From: Candidatus Nomurabacteria bacterium
GTDB lineage: Bacteria; Patescibacteriota; Minisyncoccia; Phycocordibacterales; UBA9973
Reading direction: 5' to 3'
DNA: 45,446 bases
Assembly (NCBI GenBank): GCA_943359485.1
Contig: CALRHR010000006.1
Location: 1-45,446 of the forward strand
In this document: in pieces, positions 30,087-38,049 of the stretch
Layout: every line of letters starts with the position of its first letter
Position numbering within the stretch: position 1 is the stretch's first letter
The notes under the pieces: model-generated
Databases searched by the model: none
Told to the model about the DNA's origin: nothing
What the model saw: the letters and a program-made list of their open reading frames with translations, nothing else
Position numbers and translations under genes: made by a program

Positions 30087-31319
30087 ATGAAATCAAAAAT
30101 AAAAAATGGATATTTTGATAAATACGGTGGGGCGTATGTGCCCGAGATGCTTGTTCATGCGCTTAGAGAAATAGAGAGCGAATTTGAAAAGGCAAAAAAA
30201 GATAAAAAGTTCCAGACAGAATTTCAAGAATTACTCAGATCTTTTAGTGGCAGACCTACACCTTTAATTTATGCCAAAAATCTTACAAAACATTTTGGTG
30301 GAGCGAAACTTTACCTAAAAAATGAAGGCGCAAATCATACTGGCGCGCATAAAATTACCCACTGTATTGGTCAGGCCCTTATTGCAAAAAGGCTCGGCAA
30401 GAAAGAATTAATTGCTGAAACAGGTGCGGGACAGCATGGTGTGGCTACGGCAACCGTAGCGGCAAAATTTGGTTTAAAGTGTAAAATTTTTATGGGTGAG
30501 GTGGATATCGCCCGCCAACGCCCAAATGTTTTCTGGATGGAGCAGCTAGGGGCGAAAGTAATCAGTGTTTCTTCCGGCAGTAAAACTTTAAAAGATGCTG
30601 TGAATGAAGCGTTGAAATATTGGATGGCAAATTCAGACGAAAGTTACTATGTCATCGGTTCTGTTCTTGGTCCACATCCGTATCCACTTATGAACAGGAC
30701 TTTTCAATCCGTGATTGGCCAAGAAATCAAAAAACAAATAAAACAAAAAGAGCACAAGCTTCCTGATTTTGTGATTGCTTGTGTTGGTGGTGGTAGCAAT
30801 GCGATAGGTGCTTTTCATGAGTTTATAAAAAATAAAAAAGTTAGACTAATAGGTGTGGAGGCAGGTGGCACTGGGAAAAAACTTGGCCAGAATGCTTCCA
30901 GAAAAGAAAATGGAAGCCTTGGAATTTTTCAAGGATATAAATCACTATTTCTTCAAACAGAAGAAGGGCACATAGCTCCGACGCATAGTGTGGCGGCGGG
31001 ACTTGATTATCCCGGGATGGGGCCAGAACTCGCAGAGCTTTATAAAAATAAAAAAATGGAATTAAGTTCTGCATTAGACAGGGAAGCGATAGAAGCTTTC
31101 AAATTAACCACAAAACATGAAGGAATTATTCCAGCACTGGAGTCTGCTCACGCGCTTGCTCATGCCTATAAAGTTTTACCAAAATTAGCGCACAATAAAA
31201 TTGTGGTTGTAAATATTTCCGGCAGAGGGGATAAAGATCTCTTCAATGTGGCGCGCTCACTTAATGATAAAGAATTTAAAAAGTTTTTAGCTGAAGAAAT
31301 AAAAAGATATGAAAAATAA
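30087..31319 (+). CDS. trpB: Tryptophan synthase beta subunit
   Basis: 410 residues. PLP enzyme that joins indole and serine into tryptophan. The N-terminus is typical (YFDKYGGAYVPEMLVHAL). The PLP lysine is Lys89 in NHTGAHK, the catalytic glutamate Glu111 in AETGAGQHGVA. The phosphate loop is CVGGGSNAIGAFHEF and the C-terminus has HEGIIPALESAHALAHA and NISGRGDKD. The residues before NHTGAHK read LKNEGANHTG instead of the usual LKREDLNHTG, losing the REDL motif; this may affect subunit communication. Ordinary length. It overlaps trpA by 11 nt, so translation of the two is coupled. It belongs to the trp transcript controlled by the operator and attenuator upstream. Confidence 0.97.
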   Translation: MKSKIKNGYFDKYGGAYVPEMLVHALREIESEFEKAKKDKKFQTEFQELLRSFSGRPTPLIYAKNLTKHFGGAKLYLKNEGANHTGAHKITHCIGQALIAKRLGKKELIAETGAGQHGVATATVAAKFGLKCKIFMGEVDIARQRPNVFWMEQLGAKVISVSSGSKTLKDAVNEALKYWMANSDESYYVIGSVLGPHPYPLMNRTFQSVIGQEIKKQIKQKEHKLPDFVIACVGGGSNAIGAFHEFIKNKKVRLIGVEAGGTGKKLGQNASRKENGSLGIFQGYKSLFLQTEEGHIAPTHSVAAGLDYPGMGPELAELYKNKKMELSSALDREAIEAFKLTTKHEGIIPALESAHALAHAYKVLPKLAHNKIVVVNISGRGDKDLFNVARSLNDKEFKKFLAEEIKRYEK

Positions 31320-32106
31320 TATTGATATTGTTATTGAAAAAATAAAAAAAGAAAAGCGAATTGGAATTATGACTCATCTGGTAACAGGATATCCAACACT
31401 AAAATTTTCAGAAAAGATTGTAAAAGTGTTAGCTGAAAGCAGGGCGGATGTTATTGAAATTCAGATACCTTTTTCTGACCCGATGGCAGACGGGTCGGTT
31501 ATTGTTGGAGCTTGTCAGGAATCTTTAGAAAATGGCACACGGGTAAAAGATAGTTTTAAATTAGCAAAGTTTACTAATGATAATCTTCGAGTTCCAGTAG
31601 TTCTTATGACATATGCAAATATTGTAATTCATATGGGTATTAAAAAGTTTTGTGTTGCTTGTAAAGAAAGTGGTGTTTCTGGAATTATCGTACCCGATCT
31701 GCCTTATGACTCAGAAGAATGTAAAAAATTACGAAGATACTCAACACGAGCAAACATTCACCTCATTTATGTTATTTCTCCGGCGATAGAAGAGAGTGGG
31801 TTAAAAGAAATTAAAAAATTAGCCACTGGTTTTTTATACTGTACATCTAGGCAGGGTACTACGGGAACAGGAAAAAAATTTTCCCAAGATGTTTTGTCTT
31901 ACCTTACACGAATTAAAAAAAATTCGATAATTCCTCTAGCTGTTGGTTTCGGAATTTCTTCACCGAAAGATGTTGAATTAATAAAAAAACATTCAGAAAT
32001 TGTAGTAGTCGGAAGTGCAATAATACATATTATAAGAAAAAATAAAAACCCGAAGGTCCTATCGGCAGTTGGTAAATTCATGTCCGGACTTCAAAAAGTG
32101 AATTAA
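31309..32106 (+). CDS. trpA: Tryptophan synthase alpha subunit
   Basis: 265 residues, TIM barrel that cleaves indole-3-glycerol phosphate to indole and GAP. The start overlaps trpB by 11 nt. Catalytic residues: Glu50 in VIEIQIPFSDPMADG (usual ELGIPFSDPLADG) and Asp61 in the same motif. Further: LVTGYPT, GIIVPDLPYDSEE, SRQGTTGTGK (the usual region is SRxGVTG) and LAVGFGISSPKDV. All expected blocks are present, with several single changes. No trpC, D, E, F or G gene is in the window, so the source of indole-glycerol phosphate is unknown. This and trpB may salvage indole or anthranilate products from partners. Confidence 0.96.
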   Translation: MKNNIDIVIEKIKKEKRIGIMTHLVTGYPTLKFSEKIVKVLAESRADVIEIQIPFSDPMADGSVIVGACQESLENGTRVKDSFKLAKFTNDNLRVPVVLMTYANIVIHMGIKKFCVACKESGVSGIIVPDLPYDSEECKKLRRYSTRANIHLIYVISPAIEESGLKEIKKLATGFLYCTSRQGTTGTGKKFSQDVLSYLTRIKKNSIIPLAVGFGISSPKDVELIKKHSEIVVVGSAIIHIIRKNKNPKVLSAVGKFMSGLQKVN

Positions 32107-32128
32107 TTTACTAACTCTTTTTTATTTA

Positions 32129-32137
32129 TGTTAGAAT
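32129..32137 (+). promoter_or_regulatory. Extended -10 promoter of the 37-codon ORF
   Basis: TGTTAGAAT ends 9 nt before ATG 32147. Similar spacing and word occur at other leaderless starts here. Confidence 0.5.
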
Positions 32138-32146
32138 ATCCCAATC

Positions 32147-32260
32147 ATGACCCAAGCCGAAGCGCTTAATATTTTAAAAGCTGGAGGCGAAAAAGCTAAA
32201 AAAGTTGCTTCTGATAAAATGGACGAAGTGCGAGAGAAAATAGGGGTTAAAGTGTATTAA
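32147..32260 (+). CDS. 37-residue chimeric ORF (helicase start plus TrpRS-like tail)
   Basis: The first 11 codons, MTQAEALNILK, are identical in protein to the start of the PIF1-like helicase 740 bp downstream. At DNA level 36 of 38 bases match from the ATG, and with a 1-nt gap the match runs a little further. After that the sequence becomes GGEKAKKVASDKMDEVREKIGVKVY, which resembles the C-terminal end of bacterial tryptophanyl-tRNA synthetases (compare ENARKEARKTMIEVRKAL of the trpS product). It has its own -10 box. It could be a remnant formed by duplication and recombination, or a short expressed peptide. A further coding-like but start-less stretch follows to about 32330. Confidence 0.5.
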   Translation: MTQAEALNILKAGGEKAKKVASDKMDEVREKIGVKVY

Positions 32261-32330
32261 AATTAAATAGAGAAGTCTACGAAGTAATTTATAATAGCTC
32301 GGTTCATGAGTTTGAATTTCTTGACAATTT

Positions 32331-32840
32331 CTAAACTTTCTTTTTTCTCAAAACCAAAAACCAAACGAGGTAGACGATAGCCAAGGCGGAATAATTTATT
32401 AGCATGAATTTTGGGTTGGCCCAGGAGATTCCATCACTGAAACGATAGCCGGAGATAGGGAAAAGTATTGGTGTTTCAAAAAAGTTCTTGTGAGTAAAGA
32501 GATCAATAAAAATATGTAACGCCCAACCGAGCATTGGCCAGAAAACTTGGCCTTTTCTTATTGCGGTAACTATCAAGAAAACAGCTAGAAAAATTACAAT
32601 TGAATGGGTGTAGTTGTAGCTTTCTACGGCATAGCGGAAGACGGCGGGTGCTCGTCCGAGTTCGGCCATCATGCCGTAAAAATTTTGCCTAGTGAAAAGG
32701 AGAACTATCGTGCTTGGAGCAAAAGAAATTATATCAGGCAAAAGACCAAAAAATATTGCCAAAAATCGATCTCGCTTTTCATTCTTATATTTCTTAAAAA
32801 AAGCTGCGTTGGTCCACAGTCCGTGTGCGAAAACATCCAT
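32331..32840 (-). CDS. YdjM-like (DUF457 / metal-dependent hydrolase superfamily) membrane protein
   Basis: 169 residues from ATG 32840, the only ATG that leaves a TATAAT six nt upstream. The layout is typical of YdjM/DUF457 proteins: DVFAHGLWTNAAFF at the start with conserved His, GLLPDIISFAPSTIVLLF, YNYTHSIVIFLAVFLIVTAI and WALHIFIDLFTHKNFFETPILFPISG. These give conserved His/Asp motifs (H-G, PD, THS, HIFID, TH) that could bind a metal, and four or so membrane helices. Members are poorly characterised; some are inner-membrane proteins annotated as LexA-regulated. The gene is divergent from the helicase gene, which has an adjoining promoter. Confidence 0.75.
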   Translation of the reverse strand: MDVFAHGLWTNAAFFKKYKNEKRDRFLAIFFGLLPDIISFAPSTIVLLFTRQNFYGMMAELGRAPAVFRYAVESYNYTHSIVIFLAVFLIVTAIRKGQVFWPMLGWALHIFIDLFTHKNFFETPILFPISGYRFSDGISWANPKFMLINYSALAIVYLVWFLVLRKKKV

Positions 32841-32846
32841 ATACAA

Positions 32847-32852
32847 ATTATA
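32847..32852 (-). promoter_or_regulatory. -10 box of the YdjM-like gene
   Basis: Minus-strand TATAAT, six nt before ATG 32840. It adjoins the helicase promoter on the other strand. Confidence 0.6.
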
Positions 32853-32870
32853 TCAAGAATAATCTAATTT

Positions 32871-32879
32871 TGCTATACT
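32871..32879 (+). promoter_or_regulatory. Extended -10 promoter of the PIF1-like helicase
   Basis: TGCTATACT, ending seven nt before ATG 32887. Confidence 0.65.
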
Positions 32880-32886
32880 TATTTTC

Positions 32887-34272
32887 ATGACCCAAGCCGA
32901 AGCGCTAAATATTTTAAAAACTGGGGCGAATGTTTTTCTCTCGGGTGAGCCTGGAGCGGGGAAGACACATACAGTGAATGCTTATATAAATTATTTGCGC
33001 GATCGCGATGTGGAGCCAGCAATTACAGCTTCCACGGGTATTGCGGCTACACATATCGGCGGGATGACTATTCATTCATGGAGTGGTATAGGTATTAAAA
33101 CAAAATTAGATAAATATGATTTGGATAAAATTGCTAGCAGTGAATACATTGCCAAGCGTATTCGTCGTACTCGAGTCTTGATCATCGATGAAATTTCGAT
33201 GCTCTCGAGCAACATGCTCGATATGGTGGATATGGTTTGTAGAGAAATAAAGCAAAATGGAGAATCTTTTGGCGGGATTCAGATTATTTTAGTGGGGGAT
33301 TTTTTCCAGTTGCCTCCGATTGTCAAAAAAGATTTTACTGATCAAAAACAAAATTCATTTTTAAAGCCACAGGTTGGACTTGTGGCTGGGGAGAGTAATT
33401 TTGCTTATGGCTCGGGTGCATGGGAGAGGATAAGGCCTGTTATTTGTTATCTTACTGAACAACACCGCCAAGACGATAAAGATTTCCTTTCAGTTTTAAA
33501 TGCTATTCGTAATAATGATCTCACGGAGGAACATAGGACATATATAAATTCTAGGCGTATTGATTATGATGACATGCCAGAGAATACCACTAAACTTTTT
33601 TCACACAATATTAATGTGGATTTAGTAAATAATACTGAACTTAGTAAAATACAAGAAGAGAATAAAATATTTTTAATGACCACAACTGGGAATGAAAAAA
33701 TAGTGGAAACATTAAAGAAAGGTTGCTTGTCTCCAGAGAAATTGGAATTAAAAATCGGTGCTGTTGTGATGTGTACTAAAAATAATCAGAAAGAAAGATT
33801 TGTGAACGGTACACTTGGGATAGTGGATGGTTTTGATGGATTTAGCGGATATCCGATTATTAAAAATAAAAATGGAAGGTTAATAACTATTATCCCAATG
33901 GATTGGGTGGTAGAAGAAAATGGAAAAATTCGTGCGCAGATAACGCAAGTGCCACTTCGCCTCGCTTGGGCTATCACTGTGCACAAGAGCCAGGGTATGA
34001 GTATGGATGCCGCCATTATGGATCTTTCACAAGTTTTTGAATATGGACAGGGTTATGTGGCGCTCTCTCGAGTGCGCAGACTTTCTGGGCTTTATCTGCT
34101 CGGCATCAATGAACATGCTTTCAAGGTCAGTCCAGAGGTTCTAGAAAGAGATATTGATTTTAAAAATAATTCTGCGGAAGCGGTGCGAGTTTTTGGGAAG
34201 CTTTCAGAAGATGAAATTAAAAAAATGCATGAAAATTTTGTCGTGGCTTGTGGGGGTGAGTTGAAGAAATAA
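32887..34272 (+). CDS. PIF1-like DNA helicase
   Basis: 461 residues, superfamily 1B helicase. Walker A GEPGAGKT (20-27); motif Ia ITASTGIAATHIGGMTIHSWSGIG; Walker B VLIIDEISML; motif III ILVGDFFQLPPI; motif IV region CYLTEQHRQDD; and the C-terminal PLRLAWAITVHKSQGMSMDAAIMDLSQVFEYGQGYVALSRVR, the PIF1/RecD2 signature. PIF1-type helicases act 5' to 3' at G-quadruplexes and stalled forks. Its 5' end has a shortened copy about 740 bp upstream. It begins seven nt after an extended -10. Confidence 0.95.
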   Translation: MTQAEALNILKTGANVFLSGEPGAGKTHTVNAYINYLRDRDVEPAITASTGIAATHIGGMTIHSWSGIGIKTKLDKYDLDKIASSEYIAKRIRRTRVLIIDEISMLSSNMLDMVDMVCREIKQNGESFGGIQIILVGDFFQLPPIVKKDFTDQKQNSFLKPQVGLVAGESNFAYGSGAWERIRPVICYLTEQHRQDDKDFLSVLNAIRNNDLTEEHRTYINSRRIDYDDMPENTTKLFSHNINVDLVNNTELSKIQEENKIFLMTTTGNEKIVETLKKGCLSPEKLELKIGAVVMCTKNNQKERFVNGTLGIVDGFDGFSGYPIIKNKNGRLITIIPMDWVVEENGKIRAQITQVPLRLAWAITVHKSQGMSMDAAIMDLSQVFEYGQGYVALSRVRRLSGLYLLGINEHAFKVSPEVLERDIDFKNNSAEAVRVFGKLSEDEIKKMHENFVVACGGELKK

Positions 34273-34280
34273 AATTGGAA

Positions 34281-34309
34281 TTGAAAGAGAAATAAATTCG
34301 TGCTAAACT
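34281..34309 (+). promoter_or_regulatory. Promoter of aspS
   Basis: TTGAAA (34281-34286), 17-bp spacer, TAAACT (34304-34309) preceded by TGC. ATG 34319 is nine nt after the -10. Confidence 0.7.
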
Positions 34310-34318
34310 ATTTTTAAT

Positions 34319-35704
34319 ATGAAAAACAGAATTTATATAAAAGATTTAAAAGAAAGTGTAGGTAAAGAGGTGGTCATTGCTGGATGGGTAGATGTTAGAC
34401 GGGATCAAGGCAAAATGGTGTTTTTTGATATGCGGGATATGACGGGCAAGGTGCAGTGCGTGACTTTGCCGGTCCATCCTGAGGCTATTATTATGGCTAA
34501 AGAAATTCGTCCTGAATGGGTGCTAGAAATAAAGGGCTTAGTCAAAGAACGTAATGATAAAAATGCGGTGCAAGGTGGTGGAGTGGAAATAGAAGTATTA
34601 AATATAGAAGTTTTAAATAAAGCAGAAACTTTGCCTTTTGATATTACGACAGACACAAGTGAAATAAACGAAGAAACACGTTTATCTTACAGATACCTTG
34701 ATCTGCGTTCAGATAGGATGCAGAAAAATATCAGAATGCGAAGCGAGTTTGTGAAAAGAGTTCGTGAATTTTTATTTTCAAAAATGTTTACAGAAATAGA
34801 GACTCCACTTTTAACAGAGTCTACCCCTGAAGGATCTCGTGACTTTGTCGTGCCTTCACGCTTAAATCCTGGTAAGTTTTATGCACTTCCTCAATCTCCA
34901 CAACAATACAAACAACTTCTCATGGTGGGTGGTATGGAAAAATATTTTCAAATTGCCCGAGCATTGCGTGATGAAGATTTACGAGCTGATAGAGGTTTTG
35001 AGCACACACAAGTAGACGTGGAAATGTCTTTTGTGGAGATGGAAGATGTTATGAATTTAATAGAAGAAATGATGACGACAGTAGTAGAGTCTATGGGTTT
35101 CGTAATAAAACAAAAGCCTTTTCCCAGGATTACTTACAAAGAGTCAATGGAAAAATATGGTGCAGATAAATTTGATATGCGAACTGAAGAAGAAAAGAAA
35201 GACAAAAAAATTCTGGCATATGCTTGGGTAGTGAACTTTCCATTTTTTGAAAAGACAGATGAAGGTAAATGGACTTTTACTCACAATCCTTTTTCTATGC
35301 CAATCCCAGAACATATAGAATTTTTAATGAAAGGGGAGAACATAGAAAATATTTTAACAACTCAGTATGATTTGGTTTGTAACGGTTATGAGTCAGGTGG
35401 AGGTTCTATTCGTGCTCATAAACCAGAAATTCTGGAAGCAACATATAAAGTCATGGGATATACTAAAGAAGAGATAGAGGACAGAATCGGCCACATGCTT
35501 GAGGCTTTTAAATATGGAGTACCATCACACGGAGGGATAGCCCTAGGGGTAGAACGCAACCTAATGAATTTAACAGGGGAGACGTATCTTCGTGAGGTGG
35601 TGTCTTTTCCTATGACTCGTGGTGGAAAAACAGCAGTAATGAATGCGCCTAAACCATTAGAAGAAAAACAACTAAAAGAGTTAGGTATAAAGATTGGTAA
35701 ATAA
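34319..35704 (+). CDS. aspS: Aspartyl-tRNA synthetase, compact form lacking GAD domain
   Basis: 461 residues, class II synthetase; the anticodon-binding OB fold comes first (VVIAGWVDVRRDQGKMVFFDMRDMTGKVQCVT). The bacterial-type motif 2 region is intact: SPQQYKQLLMVGGMEKYFQIARALRDEDLRADRGFEHTQVDVEMSF. Motif 3 is HGGIALGVERNLMNLTGE. Bacterial AspRS has about 590 residues because of a GAD insert after the catalytic first half. Here KYGADKFDMR (the start of that segment) runs almost at once into KKILAYAWVVNFPFFEK, so the GAD insert appears absent. Whether it charges only tRNA-Asp or also tRNA-Asn cannot be told. The RFK-like gene follows six nt after its stop. Confidence 0.95.
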   Translation: MKNRIYIKDLKESVGKEVVIAGWVDVRRDQGKMVFFDMRDMTGKVQCVTLPVHPEAIIMAKEIRPEWVLEIKGLVKERNDKNAVQGGGVEIEVLNIEVLNKAETLPFDITTDTSEINEETRLSYRYLDLRSDRMQKNIRMRSEFVKRVREFLFSKMFTEIETPLLTESTPEGSRDFVVPSRLNPGKFYALPQSPQQYKQLLMVGGMEKYFQIARALRDEDLRADRGFEHTQVDVEMSFVEMEDVMNLIEEMMTTVVESMGFVIKQKPFPRITYKESMEKYGADKFDMRTEEEKKDKKILAYAWVVNFPFFEKTDEGKWTFTHNPFSMPIPEHIEFLMKGENIENILTTQYDLVCNGYESGGGSIRAHKPEILEATYKVMGYTKEEIEDRIGHMLEAFKYGVPSHGGIALGVERNLMNLTGETYLREVVSFPMTRGGKTAVMNAPKPLEEKQLKELGIKIGK

Positions 35705-35710
35705 TTTTTA

Positions 35711-36040
35711 ATGCTTAATACAATTTCTGGCATTATAATAAAAGGTGACGGGTATGGGAAAAAATTGGGTTTTCCGACGGTGAATTTGGAAACAAAAGAA
35801 AAAGAATTTCCTCCCGATGGTGTATATGCGGGTGTTGGGTTTTTGGAAGGTAAAGAATATCGCGCTGGTATTGTAGTAGGCCCGCATGGTAAAATTGAAG
35901 CACATCTCATAGGTTTCAATGGTGATGCTTACGGAAAAGAAGTGACTTTAGAAATAAAAAAGTTTTTACGAGAATTTAAAAAATTCGACACCGAAGAAGA
36001 ATTAATTATTCAAATAAAAAAGGATATAGAACAATGCTAA
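35711..36040 (+). CDS. Stand-alone riboflavin kinase domain
   Basis: 109 residues. It matches the riboflavin kinase half of bacterial RibF: ISGIIIKGDGYGKKLGFPTVNLE (usual G..GRGLGFPTANL), FPPDGVYAGVGFLEGKEYRAGIVVG and EAHLIGFNGDAYGKEVTLEIKKFLREFKKFDTEEELIIQI. It would phosphorylate riboflavin to FMN. The FMN adenylyltransferase half is missing, as in reduced or eukaryote-like systems, so FAD synthesis needs another enzyme, or FAD is imported. It starts 6 nt after aspS and overlaps the EamA gene by 7 nt. Confidence 0.88.
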   Translation: MLNTISGIIIKGDGYGKKLGFPTVNLETKEKEFPPDGVYAGVGFLEGKEYRAGIVVGPHGKIEAHLIGFNGDAYGKEVTLEIKKFLREFKKFDTEEELIIQIKKDIEQC

Positions 36041-36954
36041 AAAATTCCACTGGTCCTGTTTTTATTATTATCGCCGCATTACTCTGGGCGTTTGATGGTT
36101 TGATCCGTCAGCATTTATACTCTCTACCCCCGATTACGATAATATTTTTTGAACACTTAATTGGTTTAATTATTTTATCTCCGTTTGTTTTCAAATATGT
36201 TCGGGAGACGCGGCTTGAAAAAAGAGAATGGTGGCTCCTCGTTCTGGTAGCAATTTTAAGCGGACTTTTTGGTACGCTCTGGTTCACTACCGCGCTCGGG
36301 AAAGTACATTTTATTTCTATCTCAGTTGTATTTCTCTTGCAAAAACTTCAGCCAATATTTGCTATCACTACTGCTCGGATTTTTTTGAAAGAAAAATTAG
36401 ATGCTAGATATATTAAATGGGCGGTTCTGGCGCTTTTGTCCGCTTATTTCGTCACTTTTCCAAATGGCGTGGTAAATCTACAGACCGGCGAAGGTACGAT
36501 AATTGCTGCGCTTTACGCGCTTGGAGCCGCTTTTGCCTGGGGGTCTTCCACCACATTTTCCAAAATGCTCTTGGGCCGTGTTCGTGCGGAGGTCAGTACT
36601 TTTTATAGATTTTTATTTACTACAATTATTGCACTGCCTGTTTTACTCTTATTTGGTAAAAGTACTACCGGAAGCCTTGCCTTGCCAAATATTTCTCAAT
36701 TTGGTTTTCTCATCTTGATTGCTGTCTCTACTGGCATGGTGGCTCTACTCATTTATTATAAAGGACTCGCAAAAACTCCGGTACACATTTCTACAATTCT
36801 TGAACTCACTTTTCCTTTTGTTGCAATATTTTTAGATTATATTGTAAACAATACCGTACTTTCCCCATTGCAATGGATTTCTGCCCTCGTTCTCGTTTTT
36901 AGTATTTATCAAATAGCACGACTTCGTGAGAATTCACTAGAACCTAGAACCTAG
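36034..36954 (+). CDS. EamA/DMT-family transporter
   Basis: 306 residues with about ten transmembrane segments in two EamA halves. First half: GPVFIIIAALLWAFDGLIRQHLYSLPPITIIFFEHLIGLIILSPFV and LLVLVAILSGLFGTLWFTTALGKVHFISISVVFLLQKLQPIFAI. Second half: GTIIAALYALGAAFAWGSSTTFSKML, FLFTTIIALPVLLLF and LTFPFVAIFLDYIVNNTVLSPLQWISALVLVFSIYQIA. Drug/metabolite transporters usually move small metabolites; the substrate here is unknown. The C-terminus (SLEPRT) is coded by repeat R3. It overlaps the riboflavin kinase gene by 7 nt and precedes the pterin dehydratase by 17 nt. Confidence 0.92.
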   Translation: MLKNSTGPVFIIIAALLWAFDGLIRQHLYSLPPITIIFFEHLIGLIILSPFVFKYVRETRLEKREWWLLVLVAILSGLFGTLWFTTALGKVHFISISVVFLLQKLQPIFAITTARIFLKEKLDARYIKWAVLALLSAYFVTFPNGVVNLQTGEGTIIAALYALGAAFAWGSSTTFSKMLLGRVRAEVSTFYRFLFTTIIALPVLLLFGKSTTGSLALPNISQFGFLILIAVSTGMVALLIYYKGLAKTPVHISTILELTFPFVAIFLDYIVNNTVLSPLQWISALVLVFSIYQIARLRENSLEPRT

Positions 36955-36970
36955 CTACTAGTCACTAATT
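36937..36970 (+). repeat. Repeat R3, copy 3
   Basis: cactagaacctagaacctagctactagtcactaa. It spans the last codons and stop of the EamA gene and the gap before the pterin dehydratase. Confidence 0.8.
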
Positions 36971-36971
36971 T

Positions 36972-37307
36972 ATGGATTTACTAAAGAAAAAATGCATACC
37001 GTGCGAGAAGAAGGGGATGAAACCTTTATCGCGAGCCGATGCAGAGGATTATGTGGACGAATCTCACGGCTGGACGCTAGATGAGAAAGGGTTAAAAATT
37101 TCTAAAGAATTTAAATTTGCTGATTTTATAGGTGCGATAAATTTTGTTGAGCGTGTTGCGGATGTCGCCGAAATGGAAGGTCATCATCCAGACATTCATA
37201 TCAACTACAACAAAGTATTACTCGAACTCTCCACTCACGCTATCGGCGGACTCTCTGAAAATGATTTTATCCTCGCTGCCAAAATCGACGCGCATAATAA
37301 ATTTTAA
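36972..37307 (+). CDS. phhB: Pterin-4a-carbinolamine dehydratase
   Basis: 111 residues. The family dehydrates the 4a-carbinolamine of tetrahydrobiopterin, recycling the cofactor of aromatic amino acid hydroxylases; homologues also act as moonlighting factors. The N-terminus has a CIPCEKKG metal-site-like stretch, then GWTLDEKGLKISKEFKFADFIGAINFVERVADVAEMEGHHPDIHINYNKVLLELSTHAIGGLSENDFILAAKID. The EGHHPDIHINYNKV block is the active-site signature. No hydroxylase is in the window. It probably belongs to the riboflavin kinase-EamA run. Confidence 0.93.
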   Translation: MDLLKKKCIPCEKKGMKPLSRADAEDYVDESHGWTLDEKGLKISKEFKFADFIGAINFVERVADVAEMEGHHPDIHINYNKVLLELSTHAIGGLSENDFILAAKIDAHNKF

Positions 37308-37315
37308 AAATATTT

Positions 37316-37939
37316 ATGAAATTTTATTTATCATCCTACCGACTAGGGAGAGAAACAGAAAAATTAAAAGAAATGATTCCAAGTAAAAAAATTGGGTATA
37401 TTCCCAACGCGCGCGACTATTCCACAGTAGATCCAGAAATAAAAATGAATCGTACTGAAAGAGATTCTACTTTATTGGCTGAACTTGAGATAGAGACTGA
37501 AATAATTGATCTAACTAATTATTTTAACAAAAAAGATAAATTAAAAAATAAACTCGAAGAACTCGGTGCGATATTTATTTCTGGTGGAAATGTTTTCGTG
37601 CTACGGCAGGCAATGAGACTTAGTGGTCTTGATGAAATTCTCACGGAATTTAAAGATAGTAATAAAAATTTTCTCTATGCTGGCTACAGTGCAGCTGGTT
37701 GTGTGCTTGCGCCGAGTCTTAAAGCGTATGCAATAGTAGATAATCCGAACGAAGCCCCCTATGAAGGAATTAAAGAGACTATTTGGGAAGGTTTGGGGTT
37801 CGTGGATTTTGCTTTCATGCCACATTTTGATTCTGATCACCCTGAATCCGAAGCTATAAATAAGGAAATAGAATTTTGTCAACAAAATAATATTCCCTAT
37901 AAAGCTATTCGAGACGGAGAAGTAATAATTATTGAATAG
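37316..37939 (+). CDS. pepE: Peptidase E (S51 family)
   Basis: 207 residues. Dipeptidase E cleaves Asp-X dipeptides. FISGGNVFVLRQAM, then YAGYSAAGCVLAPSLKAYAIV (nucleophile Ser in the GYSAAG turn) and FMPHFDSDHPESEAI with a conserved His. These fit S51 enzymes such as PepE and cyanophycinase. The N-terminus is KFYLSSYRLGRETEKLKEMI. It follows the pterin dehydratase by 8 nt. It may feed amino acids from peptides, as pepN does. The repeat R4 and a terminator lie just beyond the stop. Confidence 0.82.
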   Translation: MKFYLSSYRLGRETEKLKEMIPSKKIGYIPNARDYSTVDPEIKMNRTERDSTLLAELEIETEIIDLTNYFNKKDKLKNKLEELGAIFISGGNVFVLRQAMRLSGLDEILTEFKDSNKNFLYAGYSAAGCVLAPSLKAYAIVDNPNEAPYEGIKETIWEGLGFVDFAFMPHFDSDHPESEAINKEIEFCQQNNIPYKAIRDGEVIIIE

Positions 37940-37971
37940 AAATAAATTCTGTCTACTTTATCAAAGTAAAT

Positions 37972-37991
37972 TACTTTACTAAAATAAAGTA
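37972..37991 (+). repeat. Repeat R4, copy b
   Basis: TACTTTA-CTAAAA-TAAAGTA hairpin preceded by aaat and tactttatcaaagt, matching copy a at 18405-18424. Confidence 0.7.
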
Positions 37992-37994
37992 TAC

Positions 37995-38038
37995 AAAATA
38001 AAAAGGGGCGGGTCGTATGTTTCAACGATGTCCGCCCC
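37995..38038 (-). terminator. Intrinsic terminator of the phosphoribosyltransferase gene
   Basis: On the minus strand GGGGCGG/CCGCCCC with inner CGT/ACG pairs (38038-38005), then TTTTTATTTT (38004-37995). Confidence 0.9.
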
Positions 38039-38049
38039 CAAAGATGATC

